Counted from the stretch's first letter, positions 53,586 to 63,849 are shown. The stretch: 64,000 nt of DNA from Methylophaga nitratireducenticrescens (GCF_000260985.4 NC_017857.3:1178001-1242000), one strand, 5' to 3'. The notes: generated by a model not told the origin, from the letters alone. Translations and numbers: made by a program.

Positions 53586-54306
53586 CACCAATAATATGAT
53601 TAATCACCAGGCCTGCCAGGGTTAAGCCGAATATTGAAGGCATATAACTTACCGTGCCATTAACAGCTCGTGCCCGACCACGACTGACCGGCTCCGGTGG
53701 CAGCGGCGGTAAAGGGTACTCCAGTGAATAAACAGTTTGGATTCCTTTGCCAACACCACGTTTACGTAAATGTGAACGCAATTGTTTGGCGAGTTTGCAA
53801 ATGGAGGTATTCATTAAATCGCCAGTACGTACTTGAGTGGGATCAAGCTTGCCACCAGCCCCCATACTGGAGAATACCGGTAACTGATTACACCACGCGG
53901 TTTCCAATAGAGTTGTTTTACTGCTCATGCTGTCAATGGCATCAATGATCACGTCAAAGCCTTGATTGAGGGTGTCGGGAATCGTTTCCGGGGTTAAGAA
54001 GTCAGTGATAAGGTTGAGTTCGCATTGTGGATTAATATCTGCGATACGCTCTGCCATCACTTCAACTTTCAATTTACCGACAGTAGAGTTCAGTGCCACC
54101 AGCTGACGATTCAGGTTGGACGCCGAAACCACATCATGATCCACCAGTGTCATTTTACCCACGCCCATCCGCGCCAGCGCTTCAGCGGTAAATGAACCGA
54201 CACCGCCCATACCCGCCAGAAAAACATGACTGTTTTGAAGACGCTCTAAACCGGTGTCACCCAGCAGGATATGGGTGCGTTCAAATAATGGATTGCTATG
54301 CGCCAT
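53569..54306 (-). CDS. tcdA: tRNA threonylcarbamoyladenosine dehydratase TcdA
   Basis: Forms cyclic t6A at position 37 of ANN-reading tRNAs. 245 residues of the E1-like (ThiF/MoeB) fold: FLAGMGGVGSFTAEALARMGVG binds ATP, LVDHDVVSASNLNRQL follows, and VIDAIDSMSSKTTLLETAW and SSMGAGGKLDPTQVRTGDL are as in TcdA/CsdL; the last domain has SLEYPLPPLPPEPVSRGRARAVNG and GSVSYMPSIFG-like end. A membrane-like C-terminal helix is present. Start at 54306, MAHSNPLFERTHIL, after GAGGG. Confidence 0.94.
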   Translation of the reverse strand: MAHSNPLFERTHILLGDTGLERLQNSHVFLAGMGGVGSFTAEALARMGVGKMTLVDHDVVSASNLNRQLVALNSTVGKLKVEVMAERIADINPQCELNLITDFLTPETIPDTLNQGFDVIIDAIDSMSSKTTLLETAWCNQLPVFSSMGAGGKLDPTQVRTGDLMNTSICKLAKQLRSHLRKRGVGKGIQTVYSLEYPLPPLPPEPVSRGRARAVNGTVSYMPSIFGLTLAGLVINHIIGDARRV

Positions 54307-54426
54307 CCGCTTCCCTCTAAACATTACCTAAAATTAACTATTTTCCGATAACGGTCAGCTAATGGCAAAAGTGCTTGAGCTATATGCAACTATCAGGATG
54401 CAATTTGCAGAGGTGGACAAAGCCAT

Positions 54427-56475
54427 TTATCGGTGTGGACGGAAATTTTTGACCGACTCGATAAAATCATCTTCCAGGGCTTCTCCGCGATAACGCAGAT
54501 GCATATAACAATAACTGATCATGGCAATCTGTTGCTGATGCTGCGGAAGCGCCAGTTGAGCGCGACGGGAAAAATCTTCCGGACCTTCATGGGCCTGACG
54601 CACAACGCCATGCCGTGCAAGTTTAAAGCAGAATTTCTGATAAAAACGCTGTACTCGATCCTGAGGTATGGATTTTACTCTCAAAGTTGTCCAGGCAATC
54701 CAGCCAAATATCAGCGCAATACCAATGGCCAGCCAGCGAATCATTTTTTCCCAGTCCGGCTGATGCATGCCGAGTTTTTCCAGCAACTGCATTTGACGAT
54801 CCGGACCATAGCTGACAACCCACATTTCCCAGGCACTGTTCAGAGCATCCCAGTTATTCTTTGCTGATTGCCAAAGCTCTACCAAGCGATCATTATTGGC
54901 TATTGCGGCAGGTGAACGCCGTTCAGCCGGTAATAAATCACGGATCCCAAAGTCGACACGCTCACTGGAAACGGCAGCAGTGGGATCAATTCTGATCCAT
55001 CCCTGTTGTGGCAGCCAGACTTCTGTCCAGGCGTGAGCATCGCGCTGTCGTACCGTAAGCACCTGATCTACCGGATTGATTTCTCCGCCTTGATAACCCG
55101 TCACAATGCGCGCCGGAATACCTGCGGCGCGCATTAACACGGTAAAACTGGCAGCATAGTGCTCACAAAACCCCTGACGACTCTCGAAAAGGAACTGATC
55201 AATGGTATCGCCGCGTAATGCTGGTGGCGTCAGACTATAACTGAAATCCTGCTGACGAAAATAATTCAGTACGGCTTCAATATAGGCCTGCTCAGTTGGA
55301 TTTTGTTCGACAAGATTCTGTGCCAGCTGCAGACTTCTTGGATGACGATCTTCCGGCAGGTTTAATCCATATCTCACATAAGGATCATTTTGCGGGTTAA
55401 ATAAATAGTCAGTATGAGAGCTCAACTGATATTGAGTGCGCTGTTTGATTGGGTCACTGCTATTTAACTCTCCATCTGCACTGAGACGGGTCTGCATGGT
55501 TTGCGGATAGGCTGTTGGGAAATCCAGGGCAAATAACCAGCGCCTGTCATGGGGTTCCAGGGTCATGCTGTAGGAAAAAGCATCTCCGGCGACATGAATT
55601 GTTGAGCCGTTTTCGTAACGTTTTTGATTGTCAGTTAATGGCAGCCAGCGTTTGCCATCGGTATGCCATAACACTGGGCCACGCCAATATAAGTCCTGAC
55701 GTTCAGGAAACTGGTTGTTGTCGAATTTTACCCGAAAGGCTATGGCATCGGATTGAATTAACTGGCTGATATTGCCGATCGTAATATTGTCTGCCATGCC
55801 GGTCACTGCACTGTTTTGCGGTGGTACTTCGCCTAACGTCATACTATCGGGGAGACTATCCGGGATATCCATTGCGTCATTTGGTAAGCCCCAGATAGGA
55901 CCTGAAATCCTGGGAAACAGCACAAACAATAACAGCATCAGAGGCATGGCCTGTAAAACCATCACAGTTGATTGTTTAAGCCGATGTTTGATGGAGCTGT
56001 CTGATTCATTGGCAGTAATCAGACAGCTGGTCAGCAGGATCACATTGACCAGCATTAAAATGACGATTGGAATGCTCTGATTGAAGAAAAAATGGGTAAT
56101 AATCAGGAAAAAACCCATGAAGCAACTCAGATAAACATCACGCAGATTTTTTACTTCCACCATTTTGAAGGCCGCCATGGTGGTCAGTAACGCCACCCCT
56201 GCATCGCGGCCAATGGTAATTCCATAACTGTAAAATACCAGCACAATGGTCAATATCGCGCCAATGGAATGCAGCACTTTTAACAGGCGTTTATCCGCAG
56301 GTAGTGGCCATCCATACCAGCTATTCATTAACCTCCAGCCCATCATCAACAGAAATATCGCCGCAACCCACAGCGGTTGATAGAAAAAATGCGGAATGGC
56401 GATAATCGTCAATGTCACCATTAACCAGTGAATGGAGGATTTCGAAGGGATTTCAGCTGAACGTTTATTGGCCAT
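54427..56475 (-). CDS. TgpA-type transglutaminase-like membrane protein (DUF3488)
   Basis: 682 residues: six N-terminal membrane segments (DUF3488, about 15-200), a large periplasmic transglutaminase core (about 370-520) and one further membrane segment near 590 with a cytoplasmic DUF4129-like tail. Catalytic triad elements: Cys in SRQGFCEHYAASFTVLMRAAG (near 438), His in RQRDAHAWTEVWLP and Asp in WIRIDPTA. TgpA is essential in Pseudomonas aeruginosa, though the substrate is not established. It overlaps the DUF58 gene by 11 bases in a MoxR-DUF58-TgpA operon. Confidence 0.9.
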   Translation of the reverse strand: MANKRSAEIPSKSSIHWLMVTLTIIAIPHFFYQPLWVAAIFLLMMGWRLMNSWYGWPLPADKRLLKVLHSIGAILTIVLVFYSYGITIGRDAGVALLTTMAAFKMVEVKNLRDVYLSCFMGFFLIITHFFFNQSIPIVILMLVNVILLTSCLITANESDSSIKHRLKQSTVMVLQAMPLMLLLFVLFPRISGPIWGLPNDAMDIPDSLPDSMTLGEVPPQNSAVTGMADNITIGNISQLIQSDAIAFRVKFDNNQFPERQDLYWRGPVLWHTDGKRWLPLTDNQKRYENGSTIHVAGDAFSYSMTLEPHDRRWLFALDFPTAYPQTMQTRLSADGELNSSDPIKQRTQYQLSSHTDYLFNPQNDPYVRYGLNLPEDRHPRSLQLAQNLVEQNPTEQAYIEAVLNYFRQQDFSYSLTPPALRGDTIDQFLFESRQGFCEHYAASFTVLMRAAGIPARIVTGYQGGEINPVDQVLTVRQRDAHAWTEVWLPQQGWIRIDPTAAVSSERVDFGIRDLLPAERRSPAAIANNDRLVELWQSAKNNWDALNSAWEMWVVSYGPDRQMQLLEKLGMHQPDWEKMIRWLAIGIALIFGWIAWTTLRVKSIPQDRVQRFYQKFCFKLARHGVVRQAHEGPEDFSRRAQLALPQHQQQIAMISYCYMHLRYRGEALEDDFIESVKNFRPHR

Positions 56476-57427
56476 AAAGCGCCAGACTTTGCAGACAAAA
56501 ATGACGATGCTGGTCGCCTGAATCTATCGTTATTGTTTGTTTTGGCAGGATTAAACCGTATTGCATACCAGCGGTATCTGCAGTCAGAATCCACTGACAT
56601 AGTTGTGATAATTTCGCTTCGGTATCAGGTAAATCAGCCACATCATCCCATTTGAACAACATTTTTTGTCCGGAAGGACTGCTAAATTGTTTAGTCCGTA
56701 AAATGCCATCCCGAGCCAGGGCTTTCCAGGCTATATGTTGCCTGGCATCACCCACGCGATAGCGATGAAAACCGGCAAAATCATCGAGTCCTTGTTGATG
56801 CTGCAAAGCTGCGGAATCATCCATAGTAGAAGGTGGTGGTAATGGTTTGTTGCCCATTGGCCTGGGATAAATCAGCACCCGTTGCTGGATATCAATAAAA
56901 AACCAGCTCAGCAATAATCCAATAGGGTAGACACTGGAAAGCCTCAACCGCCCTAAATCCTGCCAACCTCTTTTATGGGTCGGTATGGGAATCAGATGCA
57001 GGCTGGTTTGTTCTGCAGCAAGCTGAGGAGCTTTATACACAGGAAGATACCGGGAAAATTGTTTTAGCGGCCACCAGCCTGAACGTGATATTGATGGCAG
57101 ATAAGCGATATCCAATTGTCGGATAGGTCGTGGACTTTGATTGGTCAGGTTCAGTGGCAACAAAACAGGTTGCTGGCAAAAAACCGGTTCAGCCCGGCCA
57201 AGCTGATAATCCAGCTGGCGGACATTACGATAACTGTGATGCATGGCTACATGGCCGACGCTAACCAACAGGAAACATAGTAGGTGACCCAGACTGTTGT
57301 TGTAGTTAATGGCACCCAGCAACATCACCACAATCAATAGCGAATAACTCAATCCATAGCGGCTGGGCAAAATAAATACCCGGTAGCGTTGCTGTTGACG
57401 CCAGCGCTGCCAATATTGACGGAGCAT
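56465..57427 (-). CDS. DUF58-domain membrane protein
   Basis: 320 residues. Two membrane segments near the N-terminus (YSLLIVVMLLGAINYNN and LLCFLLVSVGHVAM), then a beta-rich part and the DUF58 segment DFAGFHRYRVGDARQHIAWKALARDGILRTKQFS (around 215-250). DUF58 proteins are regularly coded with MoxR ATPases and are thought to be acted on by them. It begins at the stop codon of the MoxR gene, sharing one base. Confidence 0.88.
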   Translation of the reverse strand: MLRQYWQRWRQQQRYRVFILPSRYGLSYSLLIVVMLLGAINYNNSLGHLLCFLLVSVGHVAMHHSYRNVRQLDYQLGRAEPVFCQQPVLLPLNLTNQSPRPIRQLDIAYLPSISRSGWWPLKQFSRYLPVYKAPQLAAEQTSLHLIPIPTHKRGWQDLGRLRLSSVYPIGLLLSWFFIDIQQRVLIYPRPMGNKPLPPPSTMDDSAALQHQQGLDDFAGFHRYRVGDARQHIAWKALARDGILRTKQFSSPSGQKMLFKWDDVADLPDTEAKLSQLCQWILTADTAGMQYGLILPKQTITIDSGDQHRHFCLQSLALYGQ

Positions 57428-58338
57428 CAGGGAAGCGCTACCTGCTTCAGGATCTCGGCAGCCCAGTCTGCAGATTGCAGATGTTCACGCGCCTGTAGTC
57501 GATGTTGAACAATACTGGGAAAAACCGCTTGTACATCTTCTGGAATAACAAAATCCCGACCATTGATCATGGCCCAGGCCCGAGCGGCCTGAATCAGACC
57601 CAGTCCGGCGCGTGGGGACAGACCATTATAAAATTGACCGCTGTTTCGGGTGTAAGCCAATAAAGCCTGCACATAATCAATCAACGCATCACTTAATGAA
57701 ATTTTACTGGCTGCCTGCTGAAGCTGGATTAATTGGGTTGGCGTAATTTCAGCTTGCAATTGCTTGAGCATTTGACGTCTGTCTTCCCCGGTCAGCAAGG
57801 CACGTTCAGCCTGTTTATCCGGATAGCCGATTTGAATGCGCATCAGAAATCGATCCAGCTGTGATTCGGGCAGAGGAAAGGTACCAATCTGATGAGCGGG
57901 ATTTTGGGTCGCAATAACGAAAAAGGGATCTTCCAGAGGATGGCTGTCTCCTTCAATCGTAACCTGTTGCTCTTCCATTGCTTCAAGTAACGCACTTTGT
58001 GTGCGGGGAGAGGCCCGATTAATCTCGTCGGCTAATAGAAGTTGCGTAAAAATGGGGCCACGATGAAAACTGAACTGATGTTTTTCGGGGTCATAAATGG
58101 ATACCCCAAGAATATCTGCCGGCAACATATCACTGGTAAATTGCACCCGTTGAAAACGGAGTCCCAACGTTGTGGCAAGAGTATGCGCCAGAGTGGTTTT
58201 GCCAACACCCGGCAGGTCTTCAATTAATAGATGTCCCCGCGCCAGAAGGCATGCTAAGGCGAGTTTGACCGGTTGCTGTTTACCAAGAATGACTGAGTTA
58301 ATAGCGTAGAGTATGCGTTCAGTGCTGCCTTGCGTCAT
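57427..58338 (-). CDS. MoxR-family AAA+ ATPase
   Basis: 303 residues: Walker A LIEDLPGVGKTTLAHTLA, LLADEINRASPRTQSALLEAMEE as Walker B with the MoxR-typical helix, FVIATQNPAHQIGTFPLPESQLDRF as sensor 1 and the C-terminal GLSPRAGLGLIQAARAWAMI. MoxR proteins act as chaperones for metal insertion or assembly of membrane complexes. It is first in the three-gene operon with DUF58 and TgpA. Confidence 0.92.
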   Translation of the reverse strand: MTQGSTERILYAINSVILGKQQPVKLALACLLARGHLLIEDLPGVGKTTLAHTLATTLGLRFQRVQFTSDMLPADILGVSIYDPEKHQFSFHRGPIFTQLLLADEINRASPRTQSALLEAMEEQQVTIEGDSHPLEDPFFVIATQNPAHQIGTFPLPESQLDRFLMRIQIGYPDKQAERALLTGEDRRQMLKQLQAEITPTQLIQLQQAASKISLSDALIDYVQALLAYTRNSGQFYNGLSPRAGLGLIQAARAWAMINGRDFVIPEDVQAVFPSIVQHRLQAREHLQSADWAAEILKQVALP

Positions 58339-58432
58339 GGAAAGTCCTGTATTGATCTAGGTTATTGTTGTTATCTGAATAGACATGCTATTTTTCGTCA
58401 GGTTCTATTCATTTTTTTTCAAGGAATTGTAT

Positions 58433-58726
58433 ATGTCAAACGAAGGTTATCACGAGCCGTTTAGTGAATTATCAGACGAAACCAAGGATATGCACCGCGC
58501 CTTAATATCGCTAATGGAAGAACTTGAAGCGGTCGACTGGTATAACCAACGCGTTGATGCCTGTAAAGATCCTGAGTTGAGGAAAATTCTTGAACATAAT
58601 CGTGACGAAGAGAAAGAGCATGCTGCGATGACGTTGGAATGGATTCGCCGACGGGATAAAAAAATGGATGAAGAGCTGCGTGATTATCTGTTTACCGAAG
58701 GTGAAATCGGTGAACATCACGATTGA
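58433..58726 (+). CDS. Encapsulated-ferritin (EncFtn) family protein
   Basis: 97 residues, two long helices. The sequence matches the EncFtn family closely: LSDETKDMHRALISLMEELEAVDWYNQR and HNRDEEKEHAAMTLEWIRRRD. The ferroxidase ligands are the Glu in MEELEAVDWY, and the Glu and His of EEKEH; the annular decamer forms the metal site between subunits. Encapsulin-targeted members usually end in a short cargo tag; here the tail is EGEIGEHHD, and no shell protein gene is in the window. The ATG at 58433 follows AAGGAA; the upstream frame to 58385 is not needed. Confidence 0.88.
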   Translation: MSNEGYHEPFSELSDETKDMHRALISLMEELEAVDWYNQRVDACKDPELRKILEHNRDEEKEHAAMTLEWIRRRDKKMDEELRDYLFTEGEIGEHHD

Positions 58727-59491
58727 TCAGATATTGAACAGCTGACGACAATTTCTCGTGGTGATTTCAGCAATATACTCCGCTGATTCATCACGCAATT
58801 GGCTCAGTTTTTCCAGGATAGCCTGGAGGTGTTCTGGGGTGTTACGTTCACCCTGATGACCACAAAGTGGCATATCTGGCGCATCTGTTTCCAACGCGAT
58901 TTGCGAGAGCGGTAATTCAGTAAACAGACGTTGTAATCTCTGCGCACGTGGATAGGTTAATGCGCCCCCGATCCCCAATAAAAAGTTAAGTTTGCGATAT
59001 TGTTCTGCCTGTTGGGCACTGCCGCTGAAAGCATGCACGATGCCGCCGGATAATTTTTTCTGACGGAGTACTTTTAAAACGTCATCATGGGCTTTGCGCA
59101 CATGCAGGATAACCGGCAAAGCAAACTGAACAGCAATATCAATCTGTGCTTCAAATAAGATGAGTTGCGATGTGATATCGGCATCAGCTACATAAAGATC
59201 CAAACCAATTTCACCAATGGCAATAGGCTGATATTGCTTAACGGCTTGCTCAAGAAGTTGGGCAGCATTATCGGGATGATCAGCCATAAACATCGGATGG
59301 CAGCCCAGGGCCAGCGATAGCATCGGATGACTGCTACATAACTCGACTTGTTTGGGCCAGCTGTTCACCGTCACGCCGGGGATGACGATTTTTTCGATAC
59401 CTGACCTGGCGCAGTTTTGCAGAATGTCTGTTCGATCTTTGTCGAAATCGTTGAAGTCGAGATGGCAATGACTGTCAATCAGGTGCACCAT
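58727..59491 (-). CDS. TatD-family metal-dependent hydrolase
   Basis: 254 residues with the TIM-barrel metal sites: IDSHCHLDFNDFDKDR, AIGEIGLDLYVADADI, LPVILHVRKAHDDVLKVLRQ, GGIVHAFSGSAQQAEQY and ALETDAPDMPLCGHQGERNTP. TatD enzymes are nucleases or D-aminoacyl-tRNA deacylase-like proteins. Its stop abuts the convergent ferritin gene, with no space between. Confidence 0.92.
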   Translation of the reverse strand: MVHLIDSHCHLDFNDFDKDRTDILQNCARSGIEKIVIPGVTVNSWPKQVELCSSHPMLSLALGCHPMFMADHPDNAAQLLEQAVKQYQPIAIGEIGLDLYVADADITSQLILFEAQIDIAVQFALPVILHVRKAHDDVLKVLRQKKLSGGIVHAFSGSAQQAEQYRKLNFLLGIGGALTYPRAQRLQRLFTELPLSQIALETDAPDMPLCGHQGERNTPEHLQAILEKLSQLRDESAEYIAEITTRNCRQLFNI

Positions 59492-59525
59492 GTCAAAATG
59501 GCCTATATAAACAGAGGAATAGTCT

Positions 59526-59987
59526 ATGTCTGAAGTCTATCATGAAGCCAGTAAGCCACATGAGCGGTTAATGTTCAACGTCGCAATATTTCATTTTCTG
59601 GTTCCGGCGATTCTGTTTGCTACCGAAAACCTGTGGCTGATTTTCTCATTATCGCTGTTGGGTTCGTTGATTATGATTGGCTCCATAGCTTACAAAGCCT
59701 ATAACTCGCAACACCAGACAGCACTGGTTCAGGCCCACTGGAAACTGGCCTGGAAGCGCAGTATGTACTTATTAGGTGCTTATCTGGTGGCGGCAGTGAT
59801 TTTTGGAATCGGCTCATTTTTATTGATGGCTCAAGCAGATGAAAGCATGCGCTTTATTCAACGCTCAGTACTGGGGTGGTTTGCATTAGTGCCCATTTCA
59901 CTGACGTTGATTGCGTTGATTGTGCTGGAGGGTAGTGCGTTGGTTCAATCCAGAAAAGGCATCATGCCATCTGAGATGAAACTGTAA
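59526..59987 (+). CDS. Conserved membrane protein
   Basis: 153 residues with four membrane segments (about 18-34, 37-55, 80-103, 115-140). There are no charged motifs in the membrane and no recognised family, though ALVQAHWKLAWKRSMYLL resembles a linker seen in small uncharacterised proteobacterial membrane proteins. It is divergent from tatD, with a 34-base gap, and convergent with ggt. Confidence 0.7.
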   Translation: MSEVYHEASKPHERLMFNVAIFHFLVPAILFATENLWLIFSLSLLGSLIMIGSIAYKAYNSQHQTALVQAHWKLAWKRSMYLLGAYLVAAVIFGIGSFLLMAQADESMRFIQRSVLGWFALVPISLTLIALIVLEGSALVQSRKGIMPSEMKL

Positions 59988-59991
59988 TCAT

Positions 59992-61662
59992 TCAGTCTTT
60001 ATCGATAATCTGCTCAGTCTTTGCCATACCCTCACCACGAGGGTCACTGGCGGCACTAAGTTTGCCGGTCTTCTTATCGGCCACAATGACCTGCATATTG
60101 CCAAATTGACGGTTTAACACATCCAGTTGATGACCTCGGTCTGTTAAATCCTGTTGCTCCGCCTCACTCAGACCGGGGGTTTCCATTTGAACCCGGTCTG
60201 GCAGATATTGATGGTGCAATCGCGGCGCAGCCACAATTTCTTCGGCATCGTGGCCTTCAATAAAATGTAATATGCCTTGCATCACCATGGTAATAATTCT
60301 GCTACCTCCGGGTGTGCCGATGACCAGCAATCGCTGTTCATTTTCGACAAAGCTTGGCGTCATACTGGACAGTGGACGTTTGCCCGGTTCAATGGCATTG
60401 GCGGACTCACTTACTAAATCATAGGCGTTGGGGCTACCGCTTAACGCAGAAAAGTCATCCATTTCATCATTCAGCAAAACACCGGTATTTCCAGCCACAA
60501 AGCCACTGCCAAATGGGTAGTTGATACTCAGCGTGGCAGATACCCGGTTGCCATCTTGATCAACAATTGAAAAATGTGTGGTGTCCTGGCCTTTGTTGCT
60601 GAATTCATCAGTTAATTCATCACTTTTACTGGCGCTTTCGGGATCAATGTCCTCAGCTATTTGGGCAGCATAACCGGGATCCAGTAAATAATCCGGAACC
60701 TTAATAAAATCACTATCACCAAGATGTAGAGTGCGTTCTCGATAGGCCCGACGCATGGACTCGATTAGCAAATGCCGCTTTTGTAGCTTGTCAGCTTGCC
60801 AGTAATCCAGTGTATTCAATTGATTCAGCATCAAAGTTATCAATTGACCGCCTGCCGAGGGCAATGCAGCAGTGGTAATGGTGTAACCAGCAAGTTGAGC
60901 CTTTACTGGCTGGCGGATTTTCAGTTGATAATTCGCCAGATCCTGTTCTGTCCAGATACCGCCCGCGGCTTGAACTGATTTGACCATCTGTTCGGCAATT
61001 TCACCCTGATAAAAAGCATCCCGACCTCTTAAGGCAATAGCTTCCAGCGTTTTGGCTAATTCCTGCTGGATGATCATGGAGCCTAAAGCGGGAATTTCTT
61101 CGCCATCCAAAAATATCGCTTTAGCTTCGGCATTTAACACCTGTTTTCTAAAGCCCATATAGCGTTGAAAACGAGGTGTAACGACAAAACCTTCTCTGGC
61201 ATATCGAATTGCAGGGGCGAGGGTGATAGATAATGGCAAAGTACCATAATGCTCAGTTAAATAATCCAATGCGGCCGGGGTTCCCGGAATAGCGGCCGCC
61301 AGTGGTCCGTTTAATGATAAATCACGAACCACTTCACCATTGTTATCCAGATACATATCACGGTGTGCCTGGGAGGGGGCTGTTTCACGACTGTCCAGCA
61401 TAATCTGTTGTTGGTCGGTTTCACGATGTAATAACCAGAACCCACCACCTCCAAGACCAGAACCGGCAGGCTCAACGACAGCCAGTGCAGCGCTTACTGC
61501 AATCGCTGCGTCAAAGGCGTTGCCACCTTGTTGCAGAATTTCAAACCCTGCCTGGGTGGCTAAAGGATGTGCTGAAGCAATCGCCGCTTGTCCGTTTTGC
61601 GTTTGAGCAAAACCAAGCGGAATGATCAGTACATAAACAAGCAGGGCAGTGAATAATCTCAT
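59992..61662 (-). CDS. ggt: Gamma-glutamyltranspeptidase
   Basis: 556 residues, periplasmic: signal peptide [21 protein letters not shown]. The enzyme cleaves gamma-glutamyl bonds, for example of glutathione, and processes itself at a threonine. The processing site is [17 protein letters not shown] (about residue 360), and the small subunit holds [16 protein letters not shown] and [27 protein letters not shown]. The N-terminal part has [12 protein letters not shown] and [18 protein letters not shown]. It overlaps trhO by 4 bases. Confidence 0.94.
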   Translation of the reverse strand: MRLFTALLVYVLIIPLGFAQTQNGQAAIASAHPLATQAGFEILQQGGNAFDAAIAVSAALAVVEPAGSGLGGGGFWLLHRETDQQQIMLDSRETAPSQAHRDMYLDNNGEVVRDLSLNGPLAAAIPGTPAALDYLTEHYGTLPLSITLAPAIRYAREGFVVTPRFQRYMGFRKQVLNAEAKAIFLDGEEIPALGSMIIQQELAKTLEAIALRGRDAFYQGEIAEQMVKSVQAAGGIWTEQDLANYQLKIRQPVKAQLAGYTITTAALPSAGGQLITLMLNQLNTLDYWQADKLQKRHLLIESMRRAYRERTLHLGDSDFIKVPDYLLDPGYAAQIAEDIDPESASKSDELTDEFSNKGQDTTHFSIVDQDGNRVSATLSINYPFGSGFVAGNTGVLLNDEMDDFSALSGSPNAYDLVSESANAIEPGKRPLSSMTPSFVENEQRLLVIGTPGGSRIITMVMQGILHFIEGHDAEEIVAAPRLHHQYLPDRVQMETPGLSEAEQQDLTDRGHQLDVLNRQFGNMQVIVADKKTGKLSAASDPRGEGMAKTEQIIDKD

Positions 61663-62657
61663 CGATGGTGTTTTTTCATGGCAGCGAGTCGATCCTGCTC
61701 TTTACGGCGAATTTTCTCCAGACGATGTAATTCAGCAGCTTCGTTGGATTCCATGCCGATATGTGCTTCACCTCGTTGCAAGGCCAGCTGGATCTGTTTT
61801 TCACGTTCTGCGTAGCGGGCTTTCTGATCATCCGTGGTTTTATCAAAACAATGTGGGCAGGACACACCGCGTTGATATTTTTCACTTTGCTTGTCTTCTT
61901 CGGTGATCGGTAACCGACAGGCATGACATTGGTCGTATTCACCTTTTTCGAGGCTATGGTTCACGGTGACCCGTTCATCGAATACAAAACATTCACCTTC
62001 CCATAGCGACTCTTGTTCGGGCACATCTTCCAAATATTTGAGAATGCCACCTTCCAGATGATAAACCTCCTCAAACCCCTGTTCCTTCAGATAAGCGGTG
62101 GATTTTTCACAGCGAATTCCGCCAGTACAGTACATCGCAACTTTTTTATGTTTTTGTGGATCCAGATGCTGTTTAACATAGTCAGGAAATTCACGAAAAC
62201 TCTCTGTGTGAGGGTTAACCGCGTTTTTGAAGGTGCCTACTTCAACCTCGTAATCATTTCGGGTATCGACCAGTAAGACTTCAGGATCACTTATCAATTT
62301 GTTCCAGTCTTTGGGCTTGATATAGGTGCCGACTGACTGTTTCGGATCGATGCCTTCGACACCCATAGTGACGATTTCACGTTTTAATTTCACCCGGCTT
62401 CGCAGAAAGGGCGGATTATCGGTATACGACTCTTTGAAACTTAAATCCTTTAATCTGGCATCGGCGCGTAAATAATCCAGCAATGCATCAATAGATTGTC
62501 GCGAGCCGGCGACGGTACCATTTATCCCTTCCTGGGCCAGCAATAAGGTGCCACGCACTTCATGATCCAGCATGAATTTGAGTAGCGATGGTTTAATCGC
62601 AGCATAATCATCTAAAGTGACAAATTCATATAATGCGCAGACCACAGTTTGAGCCAT
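61659..62657 (-). CDS. trhO: tRNA uridine-34 hydroxylase TrhO (YceA)
   Basis: Oxygen-dependent formation of 5-hydroxyuridine at tRNA position 34. 332 residues: an acylphosphatase-like first part ([19 protein letters not shown]), central rhodanese domain with active-site [18 protein letters not shown] and zinc-type cysteines in [13 protein letters not shown] and GVSCPHCFD. The frame is open to 62765, but the ATG at 62657 begins [15 protein letters not shown], the family start. Coupled to ggt only by overlap. Confidence 0.93.
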   Translation of the reverse strand: MAQTVVCALYEFVTLDDYAAIKPSLLKFMLDHEVRGTLLLAQEGINGTVAGSRQSIDALLDYLRADARLKDLSFKESYTDNPPFLRSRVKLKREIVTMGVEGIDPKQSVGTYIKPKDWNKLISDPEVLLVDTRNDYEVEVGTFKNAVNPHTESFREFPDYVKQHLDPQKHKKVAMYCTGGIRCEKSTAYLKEQGFEEVYHLEGGILKYLEDVPEQESLWEGECFVFDERVTVNHSLEKGEYDQCHACRLPITEEDKQSEKYQRGVSCPHCFDKTTDDQKARYAEREKQIQLALQRGEAHIGMESNEAAELHRLEKIRRKEQDRLAAMKKHHR

Positions 62658-62785
62658 AGAAATATTCCGTAAAGATTTTAAAGCCCTATATTTTACAGGG
62701 ATATTGTCAGGTCGTGTATGCTTACTTGATAGCAAGCCTTCACAAGCAATGACTGATTTTACCAATCAACACAGTGAGGTGTGAA

Positions 62786-63199
62786 ATGGATGAATTGCAA
62801 CAACTCAAACAAGAAAGTGAACAGTGGCGGGCTGATCATCTTCGCTGGTTGGCCGATGCAGATTCCTGGACGCATCATACTCAGAGATTAATAGCCGTTC
62901 TGCACAAACTGGAAAGAAGTTTACCCGAACACACTGCCAAGCTGGATCAACATGTTGAATTAATTATGCAGCATGAAGAAACCATTAACCGCTACGAATG
63001 CGGGCTTGACCCTAATTGTATGACCAGCTGTGACAGTTATATCAATCTTGAGAAGCAAAGGGCGTTTCATGATAGATTGCGAAAACTGCATCTTAAAATG
63101 CAACTGCATCATCAACAATTCAGTGAGCAATATAAAAATCAGATGACTATTTTTTATCAACAAGCGCAGCAGCTGATGCAGGAAATTACCGAGCTTTAA
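62786..63199 (+). CDS. Hypothetical coiled-coil protein
   Basis: 137 residues, soluble and nearly all helical; not recognised. It is rich in His and Gln: SWTHHTQRLIAVLHKLERSLPEHT, LDQHVELIMQHEE, then a cysteine cluster YECGLDPNCMTSCDSY (three Cys, about residues 72-82), then KLHLKMQLHHQQFSEQYKNQ. A metal-binding role is a guess. GAGGTG lies before the ATG. It is divergent from trhO and convergent with the peptidase gene. Confidence 0.65.
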   Translation: MDELQQLKQESEQWRADHLRWLADADSWTHHTQRLIAVLHKLERSLPEHTAKLDQHVELIMQHEETINRYECGLDPNCMTSCDSYINLEKQRAFHDRLRKLHLKMQLHHQQFSEQYKNQMTIFYQQAQQLMQEITEL

Positions 63200-63200
63200 T

Positions 63201-63779
63201 TTACCACCGGCGGACTCGCCCGGTATCAATGTGAATAAAGTCAGATTTTGGATAAAAACCGACGCCACCACCTTGCAGATTTATCGCCATATCACGCAAT
63301 TCTTCGAGGTTGGTGCCTGGCAACCGTAAATCTACCGCCATGCCAAGTGTGTGGAGACTTTTCTGAGCGACGCCAGTGCTGCTCTTGCGTAGCATTTCAT
63401 TGCTGGCAGGGGAGCGATAACCGGAAATAATATGAAACGCTTGTTTACTTTGTGCTTTCTGCTGTAACAGAAACATTAAATTCAACAATTGCCGATCCAT
63501 ATCTGTGTGTTCACCGCTACGATGATCACGTAACAGGTAATCAATTTCTGCCAGTGCATTCGGCTGATATTCGCCTTGCGCCCAATAAGTCGCTTTGAGC
63601 TTTTCTTCAGTATGCAGGTTATACAGCGACAGCTGACGAGGTGCTTCTTTAGGCAAGTTCGCCAATGCTGCGGGCATCATTAACATGGCACCGCTGGCAG
63701 CCAGATAACGTAATATTTGGCGTCTGTTAAAGGTTTTTTGCATCACTGTGGCAGTTAAACGGTTATCAGAATCAGTCAT
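63201..63779 (-). CDS. Tat-exported MepK-like DUF882/M15 peptidase
   Basis: 192 residues. A twin-arginine signal (FNRRQILRYLAASGAMLMM) points to export in folded form. The domain is DUF882/peptidase M15: HIISGYRSPASNEMLRKSS, the zinc ligands in KSLHTLGMAVDLRL and FIHIDTGRVRRW. It matches E. coli MepK (YcbK), an endopeptidase for crosslinked peptidoglycan. The start is the ATG at 63779; a second ATG at 63743, closer to the RR motif, is possible. Confidence 0.9.
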   Translation of the reverse strand: MTDSDNRLTATVMQKTFNRRQILRYLAASGAMLMMPAALANLPKEAPRQLSLYNLHTEEKLKATYWAQGEYQPNALAEIDYLLRDHRSGEHTDMDRQLLNLMFLLQQKAQSKQAFHIISGYRSPASNEMLRKSSTGVAQKSLHTLGMAVDLRLPGTNLEELRDMAINLQGGGVGFYPKSDFIHIDTGRVRRW

Positions 63780-63849
63780 ATAAATACCCGCCAGAGAAAT
63801 GTTGCAGCAAAAATCGCGAATGACAGCAGCAGTTAACGATTTCGCTATA

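Noticed and set aside
59500-59525. ATAAACAGAGG upstream of the membrane protein gene at 59526 as a fifth dispersed repeat
   Set aside because: It shares only the ATAAACAG core. The rest of the arm and any inverted partner are absent, and AGAGGA is better explained as the ribosome site.
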